In this document: one piece after another, positions 47,180 through 59,497 of the stretch
Layout of the letters: the number at the start of each line of letters is the position of its first letter
How positions within the stretch are numbered: the first letter of the stretch is position 1
Notes under the pieces: model-generated
The model's database searches: none
Seen by the model: the letters and a program-made list of their open reading frames with translations, nothing else
What the model was told of the DNA's origin: nothing
Position numbers and translations under genes: made by a program
NCBI GenBank assembly: GCA_030248225.1
Contig: JASANE010020187.1
Coordinates: 1 to 64,000, forward strand
Length of the DNA stretch: 64,000 nucleotides
Source: Trileptium ribeirensis
Lineage: Eukaryota; Nematoda; Enoplea; Enoplida; Thoracostomopsidae
Direction of reading: 5' to 3'

Positions 47180-50100
47180 CCAACCTTGTATTTCCCTCCC
47201 TCCTAGACAATATTTCATAAGTTTCGACCTAATTACTAAAATCATATCAATTTCCTTATCCTTCCCTGGGGGATATCCATCTTCCCACAGGGGTGACTCC
47301 TATACTTACCTCCGAGAGGGAGAAGAAAACTATCCAACTTTTATATTTCATCCTCATTTCCCACTCTCTCTCTATATATTACCCCTTAAAACTGACTCAA
47401 AATCCATCAATTTACAAATTTCCCTAGTTTCACTTAAATAACACCCTTCTCTTGGTTTTATCATTATTTCCTCCCGGTTGGGTGGGTTATAGCCCATAAC
47501 GGGTACGTTCACACTTATCCCCACTCGGATGAACCCATTCTTTGCTCTTATATGGGGGTGTATTACCCCTATGCCCTAATTTGACATTCCATTTTACTTA
47601 AAAATCAATGTTTACTTTTCTAGCAAATTTGCAAATTCGTTGATATTTTCCCAACGCGGGTACAATTTTTCCCTATCGCTGGACTATATTTCATATTCTC
47701 CCTTTGTGGAAACCCCCTTAATCCCATTATAACTCTATTTTTATTTACCTTAGGTTCCTTTAATTTTCACTATTTTCTCCTAAATACAAATATATCAATA
47801 TTTGACTTTTTCTAATCATATACGAATTCCCAAACCTTTAAAGCTATCAAAGGGGCTTCCACTCATTTATTCCCCTTCAGAAATATAATTAACCCCTATG
47901 GGATACCCCTATGTGACTCTATTTCTAACCCCAAATCTCACTGAATTTTTCCCAAATATATATAGTATAATAATAATAAAATAGTTTTAAAATTATTACT
48001 AAATAAATTTACTTAGCTAACCTGTCTCTATTGTGTAAGGCTGGCTACATTATTAGTTTGGCGAATTCGACGTAGTATTCATTCAGCGATGTTGAATAAT
48101 ATATTATGTACGCACGGTTGTTGTTGTAGTTCTTATTATTATATTCTTTTCGTATATATTTCGTTTTGTAGTTTTTCACGATTTTTCCTTTTTCTTGGTT
48201 CAGTTAGTAATTTAACTATAAGCGCTTTATGATGGTTCTGGAGTTATCGGACCATGAGATGCCGGTGATTAGGTTACTTTTTTACGACGTGTACACGTAT
48301 CCCGCTGGTGATATTTTTCTAGCTCTAGGACAGCTTCACTAATCCCGTTCTGTCCTATATAGGCCTATACAATTTTCTCGTCCCCATATACATATGGCGT
48401 TCGCGCATTTGCGTAACTACACACACACGCACATAATCATATCTAGGCTCACTCACAGTGACTTTGCAGGAGGTTACCTGCATTTCTGGACCCTGCCGAG
48501 GAGGCGGGTGCGCTAGGCAGAGTAAGTCCTAGCCGGGTTATAAGGCATACCAGAAAAAGGGCAGCCCATTCCTTAAACGGGAACCTCTGGGTGGGATTGG
48601 TCTTTCTCCCTTTCCGGCACCTTTTTACTACCCGTTGGACCCCAGGCTGCCACAACATGGGCTTCTCTATCGTCGAACGCTGTGACATTGCAAACATTCC
48701 TTAGGGTGGGACATGGTTGTCGGAACTATGTCTTAGCGCAAGCCTCGCCTAGGGGTTGTCCAATGCACAGGCCGGGGAAATTTTACGCTTAGGGGGCTTG
48801 GCAGTTATGGGCCAACACCCACGTTCTATTTGGGGAGAATCCTGTGTCACTTGTCCCTCAACACTAACACTTAAAATTCTTTAGTTTTTCAGGGTCGCGA
48901 ATCACACGAACATTTCAGGTAATGTACGATCTAAGGTACATGTATCCTATAATGGATGATCGCACGTTCTTGTCCTAAAACCGCTTTAAAATATAAAAAT
49001 TTATAAAAACGGTTATAGGAAGATTGCTTTCGCAGTGCGAAACTCACGGTTATCATTATGGCCTCAATATTTGGGAAGCTTGTTATGGTTGTTAGACCTG
49101 GTGCATAATGCCGGGGTTTTGTTAAGTTTTGTTCTATAACTTTTTATTGTGTTCTAACGATGTTACCATATAATCGTTAAAAATTTTTCAGCTAACTTCG
49201 GGTAATAAAATTTTGTACTATATGGCTGTGTGTGCTATCTTCCAGCAGGAGCTGATGGTTTTGTTTTTCTTAAATCTATTTGTAGTTTAAGGAAAGTTAC
49301 TGATAAAGGACTGGATGGTGCGGGTCACCAACGTGTGCGCTATCTTTTGTAAAATACTCAAGGTGGCAGGGCCACGTTATTATCCCAGTACTTGCTCATT
49401 TGGCATTCACTTGGTAATATTGGCTAAATTGTTAGCGAAGGCTCATGTTTTAACGGATTGCTAGATTTGTTATTATAATGGTGTTATTCTTGAACTATTT
49501 TCAGACGACTTGTAAATATTCATAGCTTTAGCGTTCTGGTGCAATCCTTCGTCATTAATATTACGATCTCTAAAGGTAAAACCCAGATTTTTGTTTTATG
49601 CATAAATTAGGTAAACGGTAAAAGGTCGTTCTGGGTAAAAGAATTTTCCAGTATTGCAGGACAAGCTAACAATTTTATGAGAAATCCCTCATAGCTCCAG
49701 TCTTCATCTCAATTCTGGCCGCTTGTCGAGTCGAGATGGAGCTTGGATGCCTTCAGAACGTGTATGGTTCAAACCTACTCCTATTCGATCACCTATGGTA
49801 AAAGTTATTAGTTCGAATTTTCTAACTTTGTTTTTCGAACTCTATGTCAAAACTTATTCAAATTCTATTTACTACGCGCTACGGGACTGTTACGCGGATT
49901 CTTCGCCGTAGCGACATTTTTGCCTAAAACATCTTGTATGAAATTTATAAGTATTGAATCCGGAACCTGTGTTCCTGGACACGTTCTGGTGGATTCTAAG
50001 CTTAGGGGTGTACTAGCCTACACGGGCGCGGTACCGCCATATAAAACCATACAAGAAACCTTTAAGTAAATTATCGTCTTAATTCGCAATATTGTAATTT

Positions 50101-51000
50101 TGTTTTTTTTCTTTTTCTTCCAACTTCAAAACTTTTTCCTAACCTTTTTTAACTACATCTTAAATTTATTCGTTTTCACAATTCAAACTTTTACAAAGTT
50201 TTACTTAGTGTCATAACTTGTTCTGGTCAAAGTTTTATTAATGCACCATGGCCTGTCATCCGGACTCGCCAGGGTACAATCAGTATTAGCACGGATATGC
50301 AATCCTGATAACCGAAATTCAGTTTAGCCTCAAGCCTCAGCTTAATTTTGAAGATGTTACATCTAAACTTGGCTGAGTGCACCAATGCCATCCATACGTA
50401 AACTCCCAATCTTTATCCCATGGCAAATTATTTTTTAATGTGAACAACGATTTACATCTGTTTAGGTTGCAAGATACAATTGGTAATCAATTCGAATTGG
50501 TTGAACTGTAATTTATTTTAGTGCATATACGTTCACACGGCCTACTCAGCTTAGTTCACAATCAGTTACCTAGCGTTGACCTAAACTCGATATCCCTGCC
50601 CGGGACAATGACATGTCTACCGCTGGGAACTCGCGCAACTCTCATCCAGTGATAAAGGGTATCTCCGACCGCTGGTAGACCGGTCCATCCCTTTGGTGGC
50701 TCCTGTCCCCTTATTCTTGATTTTACTTATGTTTTTGGGTAACTCACGAACTCGCTCTATATCTTTTCCCCCTTTCCCTTTGGCCACCATTGGAGATGTC
50801 GGTTACGTTTTGGTAGGAAACGTGCCGCGGAGAAGGCCGATAAACTCACATATGTGTGTATAAATAGATATTTTTAAAGTCAGATAATAAACAGAACATA
50901 TTTATGTACACCGTGTGCGACCTTCGAAAAATTAGTTTTTTTATTATCCTAACTCATTAGCGGGTGGATGCGTTTTGACATTTTTTACTCGTTGTGTCTC
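47180..51000. other. Unexplained strand-asymmetric block
   Basis: From 47180 to about 48000 the plus strand is strongly C+T rich, with many CCCC/TTTCC tracts. From 48230-48860 and 50580-50840 it is locally near 50 percent GC, with short inverted repeats (for example CGCTACGG..CCGTAGCG at 49875-49915). No long frame fits; the 82-codon minus frame at 48449-48697 is the largest. No inverted or direct terminal repeats were found. It may be a decayed retroelement or a non-coding transcript. Confidence 0.4.
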
Positions 51001-51306
51001 AGCGTTCTGCTGTGCCCTTCAATTGTGACCGAACTTGTATCCTCTAAATTTTTTTACATGTATTTGTTGCGTTTCAGATTACATTTTTACTTCGTAAAAT
51101 TTCGTTAATTAAATTACATAGTTTTTGGATTTGGAAATATATTTTATTATAAATTTAAATTTATTTAGTTTGTTTAAATTAAATAAATTACTTTAAATTT
51201 AATTTAATTTAAATTTTATTATAGATTTGTTTTATTATAAATTTAAAAATAATATTTTTCGATTACAAACTTTTAATTATATTTTTATTTGTTATTATTT
51301 TGCAGT

Positions 51307-51454
51307 AAGTTCAAGGGTAGTGGTGATATCGCCGCTCAGTCGTTTCTGTATGAACTTTCCTTCCGCATTGATAACCATATCAAATATCGATGACAGTGCA
51401 ATAACTTGTACTACTAGCAGCAAAACAGGCGGAGCGATAAAACAACCCATGTAA
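51307..51454. other. GC-richer island behind a strong plus-strand acceptor
   Basis: After very AT-rich DNA, a textbook acceptor (tttgttattattttgcag) opens a ~150-base island of higher GC. Several frames are open on both strands: on plus, VVISPLSRFCMNFPSALI to KQPM, stop; on minus, MGCFIAPPVLLLVVQV to LELTAK, stop. One of them is probably coding, but I cannot tell which. Confidence 0.3.
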
Positions 51455-52129
51455 ATGAAGACTTCCTTTGAACCATGCTTATCTTAGGTTTTGTAGATTA
51501 TATGTTATTTAAAAAAACAAAGTCGGGTCCGGTTGACACAGTATTGGGGTCGGGGCGGGCTGGAAAACTCGACCCGAATTCCATCTTTAATATATATCAC
51601 CGTAGAGTATAATACCTTGTATATACGTACTACACATGTACGTATGTGTTAGTGAACAACCTGAACACGAATGTGGTCTTACCATTCCGTACATGCGAAA
51701 AATGTGGATACAATGGTCCAAATTTAACATGTTTTCAGTTTAACCGTGTATAGATGGATAAAACGTGTTATATATAGATGTGCAATTTCTAGTTATAACG
51801 CAATTGTATGTACATGGTATGCATTCAATACGGCAAGCTATAGGACCTCATACAGTTCGAAAGTAATATGCTTGAAATTAAACTTTTTTGAAAGTTGCGG
51901 TTTTTAAATGTTAAAAGTTCTTGAGTTTTAATAATTGGAGAAAGAAATACTGGTCATCTGGTTTATTACCAGCTTCTTTAAACCCGTGGCTCAAGAGACG
52001 ATTTTCATTTCGCGAAAACTTTGCCAATCCGGAGCAGAAGCCACCCAAACATTTTTATGTTAGAAACATTTTGATGTAAATTCCTAGTTTTTTGTCATTT
52101 CTTCAATACTTCCCCGACATCAACACACT

Positions 52130-52560
52130 GCATATACACACGAGTCCCACTTACATGCCACTACCATGGTTCCTGCGGAATTTGGAGAGCCATTTCTACT
52201 GTTTTCCCTATCTCCGGGGACCAAAAATCCTTGTTTCAACTGACATATCGGGCTTTGCTGCTATGAAGAACCATTAGCAGCACTCGGTACGCAGAAGCCT
52301 TACAAAGGACAATATTTCCCGGTACTGCTCGAACTCAGGAAGCCAAATGAGAATGAATGTCAGGATTTAAGAAACTATCGCTGAATTTCCATTTAGACAT
52401 GAAATTCATTTTCAAACGTATAGTAATAGGGCAAACGGCTTATAGCTTAACGGTGATAAAGGAAAATGTATGAACGGCTGAGCAGAAGCCGGTTTATGGA
52501 TCTTTAATGTTCCCGTTTTCCGTGTTCCGCGGGAAACCAACACTACACATTTTATACACT
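52130..52560 (+). repeat. Dispersed repeat, also at 62390-63100
   Basis: Shared blocks in the same order are CAAAAATCCTTGTTTCAA..CTGAC, GGTACTGCTCGAACTCA and AACGG..GAAAATGTA.GAA followed by AGAAGCCGGTTTA. The 62.4-kb copy is interrupted by extra AT-rich sequence. Confidence 0.5.
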
Positions 52561-54264
52561 TGTAGCGAAACCAGTGGCATGTGCTGAAAATTACTTTGAC
52601 GCTTCTCTTACTGTATTGCAGGCATACATCTTTTAAGATGACCCAAGTACAATTTGGGAGCGTTTTATTTTGATCCCCTCCCTCCCGAAAGTTTGGTATC
52701 TTTAAACTTAACTCGACGAGTCGCTTCAAAAACTTCCATTTCGGATATTTTCTGAACCCAATATTTAAAAAAAAAACTTGTTCGCCCTTTTGTACCCGCG
52801 TTATGTAATTTTATATATCATTCGGAAAGCATTGACAAGCTGACTCGAAGTGTCAAAATCAACGGAATCGCTTCATTAGTTAACGAGTAATATACATTGA
52901 CGTGAAATGACTAGGCCTAACTAGTTCACCAATGAACGAAGTTAGCTTATTTTGGAACAGTTCGAAGCCGTCGACACTTAAACATTTATATCCTTTTATA
53001 AAATTAACATGAATTGAACAAAGATTTCCGAGACCATTGGTAATTCACATAAAGGAAAACAATTTATGATAAATATGTCCCTAATGAACATTTTCTGAAT
53101 AACCTTTTCACGCTGTGTTCAATTGAACAGTAACACGAGTATTAGTCTTTGAAACTGAAGAGATTGTAAACTTGAAATTGGCACTAAACACAGATTAGAC
53201 ATATTCATCGCCTCGCCATGCGAATTAGTACTGATAGTTAATTTGCTGCAATGTGAAATAATCTGTATTTGCTTTACGTTCATATGCGAAAGTTCCAACT
53301 TCAGTGCGTCTCAGCAAGCCACACCATGCTATGGATTTCTGGTTAAACTAGTAACTCCCTAAGCGAGGAGAAACGGAGCCAGTATCGCTGCTCTGCCATT
53401 ATTCACAATTTTGTCGTTCCAAATTCAGGAACGTAAGCCCGCTCAAATTCCCATGATAGAATAACTTAGGACAAGGGGTTCTGGGGCGACAGTGCATTGA
53501 CTTAGTCTTATGCTTAGTTTAAGTTTTACATATAATGTGAATCATATATATACTAAAGCTCAAGCTTTAGATATCGGTTCTTAAAAGCATAGCTTGCTGT
53601 TCATGTACCATTGGGTCACCGTTGAGCCTTTCTATTCAGTAGTGCCCTTAAAAGAGATAATCAAATGTACCTCAGCGAATACAGACTGAAAAAGTATACT
53701 TTAAAGTTATGCAAACATAACCACTAACCGATATTAGGAGTGCACTGAGTACTAATTGCATTAAGTAACTTTAATAACCGATATTCATGTAGCTTACATA
53801 TTTCAGAATGCGAATATCGAAAATATATGAAATTGAAACTTCGATTTCGGACAAATACCCCTGAAAGAGGAACCGAGATTCCGGTTACTCACTGCTTTAT
53901 GTAAATAGACATTTATGCGGAAAATATCAGTGTAAAACCGTAACCGAAATTAGCTGGAACGAAAAATATAAATCCTAAATATGTCTAAAGTTCTTACTCT
54001 GCAAAATAAATTGGTGTTCAAACGAAGGATCTATGATTACAAAATATGCTGAAAATAACTTTTACATTAGCTTTGCTTTACTGTGATAATATTCTTTTTT
54101 AAATTTTGACAGCTCAGAAAAATTAAACATTCTAGGATAGATTTGTAGATGGGCATAGAATGACTCGATTTTCAAATCCGCGTAGTACGTACCCTGCCAT
54201 ACCCTGAATAAATTGCAGCACATTGAATATAGTCTCCCGAAGCGTACGCTAAAACATTTTCTAC

Positions 54265-54345
54265 CCGTTTCACTCACTGCTGGAGCTACTGGATTTATAA
54301 TTGTTATGTTATTCTGTTTTATCTGGTTTAGAAGTAAGTGTAGAC
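54265..54345 (-). CDS. Candidate upstream Gemin5 linker exon (tentative)
   Basis: An open frame of about 100 codons runs on the minus strand here with no ATG-led product. Within it, NQIKQNNITIINPVAPAVSE ends at ACGG|GTAGAA with one trailing base, exactly the phase needed to join the exon at 46220 and give ETG, QKKNPVKKKRK. Proline/valine-rich sequence before a lysine-rich block also occurs in the human linker. Two acceptors are possible, at 54345 (fits the candidate exon upstream) and at 54322 (better pyrimidine tract). Linkers evolve fast, so this is inference from phase and composition only. Confidence 0.3.
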
Positions 54346-55103
54346 CTGGTTTCCTTTCATAGCACTACATTTTATCTAAGAATGATGTGATAGTTTTACG
54401 CACACGTAACGATAAATATTTCATGTAGCCCAGGTTGGAGCCTTATTTGTTGCAAGCTGCCGTGAAAAAGCGTTACTTAACTTAAATACTGATTTTTACG
54501 AACACATAAGGTGATGTGTTCGGCGATTTATATTAGGCAAGTTCGCAGCAATGCGAAGTAACTGAAATTCCTTGTTAAAGCGCCATGTTCAAGTTCAAAA
54601 GCATTGGTGTTAACGTCTCATGGAGCCGTACCCTTGCTTTTTTACTCAGGTTAAACAAGATCTGTTTGAGAATACGCCACAGTTATGTATTGTTGGATTG
54701 AGGATTATGGCTAATAATATTGAGATTATGTAATTACCACCATATATACATCTCAAAAGTTTGTCACAACAGGACACGAAACTATTGAAGAAAACAATAT
54801 TACTATTCAGCCCCAAACCATATGCCGTAAAAATTGAATTTCGTGCTATTTCATTTAACCAGACTATAAAATATTATGCGCGCTTAGCGAGCACCGCTAC
54901 AATGTATCATGTTCAGTTGTGTTGGACGCGCAAATAAGTGGTGTTAAGTAAACCGGTTTTTGAAGAAGCGAGTAGAAAACGAAGCTTCACAAAATAGCGG
55001 TTAACTGTGAAAATTTTTATCTGTTTGTGGTACGTGAACACATCGCAATATTAATGTATATTCGCATTTATATTTGAATCGTATTTAGTATCTGTAGATA
55101 TAC

Positions 55104-55288
55104 CTAGCTTTGTGTTTGCGCAGTTCCGATGATTTCTTGTTCTAAAGTTCGTAAATTCTTTGGACTCCACAGTTTCGCAACAGGATATCCCAGCATTTTG
55201 AATTTTAACGTTTCGCATAGATGCTAACTCAAAAAAATGCGACCGCCCTTCCGAATCCATACACAATCCAGATACGATTTTAATATAT
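55104..55288 (-). CDS. Candidate WD-repeat-like exon (tentative)
   Basis: The acceptor is catagtttcgacag and the donor is AAGCTAG|GTATAT. The open frame reads YIKIVSGLCMDSEGRSHFF, then ELASMRNVKIQNAG, with an I-V-S-G .. D..G....F.L pattern like the end of a WD40 blade. Gemin5 has two N-terminal WD40 propellers that bind the snRNA Sm site and cap, so such exons are expected upstream. It ends in phase 1, compatible with the acceptor at 54345. The similarity is weak, and the segment could be chance or belong to another gene. Confidence 0.25.
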
Positions 55289-55828
55289 CTGTCGAAACTA
55301 TGTATATATAAGCGAACTGTTATATTGTCAAAAATTTGACAAGTGCGACCCTCGTTTGTTGCATATAAAAATAGACTTTACAGGGTAATGCAACGCGTTA
55401 AAAGTTTTCGTTTTATTGTTTTAAACTTATAGCGGTCACGTCGTTACTCTTTTCGGACGCTGCATGGTCGGGCTAGAATAGTTTTGTAACTAAAATACCC
55501 AATTATGGTTTTTGTTAATTGTTGTATAGAATAGGTCTGCAATCTTCGGAATAAGGTTGTTCAGAAAGCAATGGTATTAGCGCATGTAACAATCGCTGGT
55601 GTACCTGTAAATAAGTTTCTTCAAAATTGAATTCCTAATGTTATGATAAATATAGAAAGTTCGATCTTTTAGGGACATTAGAGCACGAAATAAAAGTTTC
55701 TATGATTGTAAAATGCACTAAAAATGAGAGATCCTTCGGATTTAATGTTGTAAGAATGCAAAAATCGAGAAATAGGCACTATTTTTTTCGGTGCTTTCAT
55801 AAGCATTAAATGTCATCGTGTTATGTAG

Positions 55829-56204
55829 CGCTTGCACATGCGGCTGTTGCACGACAGAGCGAACAGCTTTAAGAAATTGGAAATCAGAAATCAGTTTTCC
55901 ATCCAGTGTTTTACACACGACCAACGAGCGTACAACAAGCCAATGCCAGCCAAATTTAGGAATTCCAACACAAAATTACACTTTACCACCAGCAAGTCAC
56001 GAGTGATTACGCAGCGGTAGGTGTAATCATAGGCATGGTTATGAACATGAGCAGCTTAAAGCACCAAATTCATGATTCATGGCTATCGCTAAATAAATTG
56101 TCTGCATCCCCCTCTCAACCCAAGCCAAAATCGAAGACGGTTCCTTTGCATAAGTTTTATATAATTTGTAGTTTATTCTTTACAGCTTAAACAGTTCCTT
56201 TTAA
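55829..56204 (+). CDS. Candidate two-exon 3' end of an unrecognised plus-strand gene
   Basis: One open block (55829-56016) reads MRLLHDRANSFKKLEIRN, later KPMPAKFRNSNTKLHF, and ends at CAGCG|GTAGGT. The next strong acceptor, gtttattctttacag, begins an exon at 56186 that adds LNSSF and TAA at 56204. AATAAA follows at 56250-56255. Splice signals, phase and polyadenylation signal agree. However, another plus frame and a minus frame are also open over 55.8-56.0 kb, and the serine-rich frame starts only about 40 bases after the AATAAA. The block may instead feed that frame by another splice. The function is unknown. Confidence 0.3.
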
Positions 56205-56290
56205 AATATTAAAATATGCTGCAAATAGCGTATAAATTCTCATCTACACAATAAAATGGATATCATTTATTGACAATAGATATATTTAAA

Positions 56291-57238
56291 ATGCTGGGTG
56301 CTCATGCCCTTCGATCAAAGCAACGTGGTCCGCCCGGCTTGGGACAGCACTCACACGAGAGGGATAAGCACACGAGTCATCGTCGAGAAAAAACGTTGCA
56401 AAATTCTCCGCAATCAAGCAGTAGCTCCAAAAACACCAGCTCATACCGTTTGGACATAGTAAAGCAACACAAGCCGCGAACCAGCCAACGATCAACACCC
56501 GAAAACTCGAAATCTCAAACGGCTATACCATTGTCACCGCGTTACATGAAAAGTTCTGGATCCCGTAATCGTCATGGAAAAGTATCGTCGAAGTCACAAT
56601 ATGGGACCAGATTAAAACCCAACGACTGCAGACAACATGAAAGTGGTAGTAGGCAGAAAAGTCACAGCTATTCCGAAGATATAGTACATGATGGATTGCT
56701 TGGCCGTCATAAACAGCCCAAAATTGCTGGGATAAATACGAAACGAAATAGAAGCGAAAAGGGCACTGCAGCCACGGCATCCCCGTCGCAACAACAATTA
56801 TCGCCCACCTCAGCCAATACTAGTTACAGCATTTCATCGTCGGGTAACCAATCGGCAAGTCAAGACAATATCACAACGATGTCCAACGAACCCAAAGAAT
56901 TAGATGATCCTTCCGTTAAGTCTGCGTCTGGCAACGACGAAATAATCAGCCACGACAATTCTCCTCCCGGAACCGTTCGCAGTATTACAAGAGGTGGAGC
57001 AAAGAGAATGTCACTAGCAGTTGGCGCGTTATCATCGGCAATCCGACACAGGCTTTCAACAACACCGACGGTAGTAAACACAGATCGCAAGAGATTTTCA
57101 TCAATATTTGGCAACCGATTTATGAGCCGCTCACAATCTGCATCACAACAAATTACATATAGCACTGCCGCTCCGAGCACCAGCTACGGAATTCTTCAGA
57201 TTCCTACCAGCCGGTCGATGGAACCCGCAGCAGAATAA
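56291..57238 (+). CDS. Serine-rich basic open frame, function unknown
   Basis: This is by far the longest open frame in the window: 316 codons from the first ATG. The frame opens slightly earlier, and an acceptor-like caatag precedes 56280, so this may be the last exon of a longer protein. The product is rich in S, N, Q, R and K, with runs such as QSSSSSKNTSS and SYSISSSGNQSAS, and contains no obvious domain, so it is probably disordered. The C-terminal third (KRFSSIFGNRFMSRSQS) is more regular. TAA is followed by AATAAA at 57348-57353. Length, codon regularity and the polyadenylation signal argue that it is real. The antisense frames there are shadows. I do not recognise a family. Confidence 0.6.
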   Translation: MLGAHALRSKQRGPPGLGQHSHERDKHTSHRREKTLQNSPQSSSSSKNTSSYRLDIVKQHKPRTSQRSTPENSKSQTAIPLSPRYMKSSGSRNRHGKVSSKSQYGTRLKPNDCRQHESGSRQKSHSYSEDIVHDGLLGRHKQPKIAGINTKRNRSEKGTAATASPSQQQLSPTSANTSYSISSSGNQSASQDNITTMSNEPKELDDPSVKSASGNDEIISHDNSPPGTVRSITRGGAKRMSLAVGALSSAIRHRLSTTPTVVNTDRKRFSSIFGNRFMSRSQSASQQITYSTAAPSTSYGILQIPTSRSMEPAAE

Positions 57239-57347
57239 GATGGTGTACGGCAGAGATTTACGGTTAAAAAAGTAATTTTCACCAAATTAGACTATGAGAT
57301 TGCAACTATATTTAATCTAACAGTAGTAATCGTAGTATTGAGATATT

Positions 57348-57353
57348 AATAAA
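57348..57353 (+). terminator. AATAAA polyadenylation signal after the serine-rich frame
   Basis: AATAAA lies about 110 bases after the TAA at 57238, with a second copy about ten bases on. Its position suits a terminal-exon 3' end. Confidence 0.5.
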
Positions 57354-59497
57354 ACAAATAAATAGAAACACTGCTATCTAGCAAAGTGCGAACAATTATA
57401 CTCGAAAACCTAAATTTATTGCCGTTGAGTATGTACAATTACAAGCGTTACGTAATTATTGCAGGTAATTTATTACTAGCTTACCCGCTGGACAGCCAGG
57501 AATTCTTAAATATATACCCGGCACATTACAGTTTACTCCATGCATGACCATATTGCCATTTTCGGGAAAAATTTTTCAAATCTGAATAGCTCTAAATTTT
57601 GTTTTTCTCTAGTGACATTGCTCAATTTCCTGCTGCCAGATATAAACTCGTTACGACACTTATGCATAATTCCATTAGAACAAGAACCGTAACTCAGGGA
57701 ACAATTGACAATCTCTCTAATTAATATTTTACTTTAATGTGTTTAAACATTGGTACATACAGATAAACACATTGTGTCTAATGCATTTCCTATCACGACC
57801 AGTTGGCAAAAAATATCAATTTTAATTCAAAATCAGTATCAATCCTAGAAAATCGTATAGAACGTATCTACATGCTTAACTACGATAATAACTCTATTCA
57901 CAATAAGTAGCAAGAACTTGCGACTTGATAGCAATACGCCATGGCTACTGCTGCTACATCTAAGCTAGGAATTATATGTAAAACGCATACTTTAAGCCAA
58001 AACCGCTATAAATTTATAACTTAAGACTTTCTAATACAAGGTTCTATGTAGCTAATGGGCAGGGTGCATGCGGATAACGAAACGTGCATTTCCCGACATT
58101 TTACGGACTATCAAGGGCACTTTGGGCAAAATCTAAAGGCAATGATCGCTGTTTAGGTTCTCTTAATAAAAGATTTCATGAACCGATCTCATATGACCCA
58201 TACATGGTGTTATTTGAGGTTGCGTAGACAAGCGTCGCCAAATTGCCTTTACCGCAGTCGGACCATAGCATACATCACTGTTCTCAAAGCTGAGGGCCAG
58301 CTGGGCGCTCCTAAATTGACTTTACTCCATTCTGAAGTCACGCCCAAACTGGCCTGATACTTTGCTAAAGTTACCACGCCAACCTCAAAAATCCTATGCT
58401 ACCGCGAGTTATAAAATTTATTCAATATCGACAGTTTGATACATCGATTTCGTTGTTTCTTTAGTAGCCTACCAATGTGAAAAAAATGTTACAAAATGAT
58501 CATTTATAACATTAGAAAAATTATACTATAATAATAATTGTTTACAGCATATACAACATTTGTTTCAACTTATTTCAAAGTTTACTCAAAATAGCAAAAT
58601 CTGTGTCCCACAGTTCTTGATTTCTGCACTTTTGTTTGCTCCCCCTGAAGTTGCCCTGATCCGGTTCCCATAGCTCTTCCTGGCCAGAGCCCTCCACCAC
58701 TGACACATATCTAGCGAACACCTACGACAGGTGTTGGGTAATAACCCTAAGCGGTGACATGATAAAAAATGATTAGTAGTAAAAAGAGTGCATTGGGAAG
58801 AGCATGACACTTTCCTGCACCCACGTGTTAGCCCGTGTTTGATAATACTGATCTACATGAAAGGAAGTGATCCGAGTTCCAACGTGCAAAATTTTTTTGG
58901 CTACTCACGTTAAGTTACACACGACGCTTAGATGAGGGATAGATATTCGAAGATATGAGAGGCAAATACCCAAATACCCTGTTTTAGCGGTACAGGGAAG
59001 GTCAATCAACGATGATTAACCGGCTACTAGCAATTTTATATTAATGAATTCAATATATATTTATACAGTGAACCAATCAGTTATATTTAGCACTAATTGT
59101 TTCATTTTCCAGAATTTATAGACTTAGGTTCCACAGTTATAAACATGGTCAGTTTATAAGCATTCAGCGTTTAAAAATTTTTGTTTTTGTAACCTTTTAT
59201 TTAAACAGTTCAGGTGTGCTAAATTTTGTGTTTTTTGAAATTTAGGTGTGCTTTTTAAATTTCATTGTGTCTTTGCACTAAGAAAACACAAAAAAATAAC
59301 CCTGCCTACACTGAAGAATATCATATGTAAAATATTCCTTGGGACTACGATACTACTATATGCCATAAACTGATCGAGGAAGCTGCTTTTTTCGAATTCT
59401 TGCTTCAGATTGTCCGTTCAGAATTACTGATGCGTCGGCGAAATCAAACAAAAAGTGATGCTACCACTATTTATTTTAAATGTTATCGTCCATCAAG
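57354..59497. other. Intergenic, little recognised
   Basis: A possible short inverted-repeat element lies at 58213-58390 (TTTGAGGTTGCGT against TTTGAGGTTGGCGT in reverse complement). No exon was supported. Confidence 0.4.

Noticed and set aside
55742..55972. Minus-strand frame with VVCKTLDGKLISDF, considered as a Gemin5 WD exon
   Set aside because: No usable acceptor, and no donor in the phase required by the candidate at 55288. The plus strand of the same DNA gives a better splice model.
58213..58390. Short element with TTTGAGGTTG inverted ends
   Set aside because: Only about 12 matching bases and no target duplication, so it is mentioned only as a possibility.
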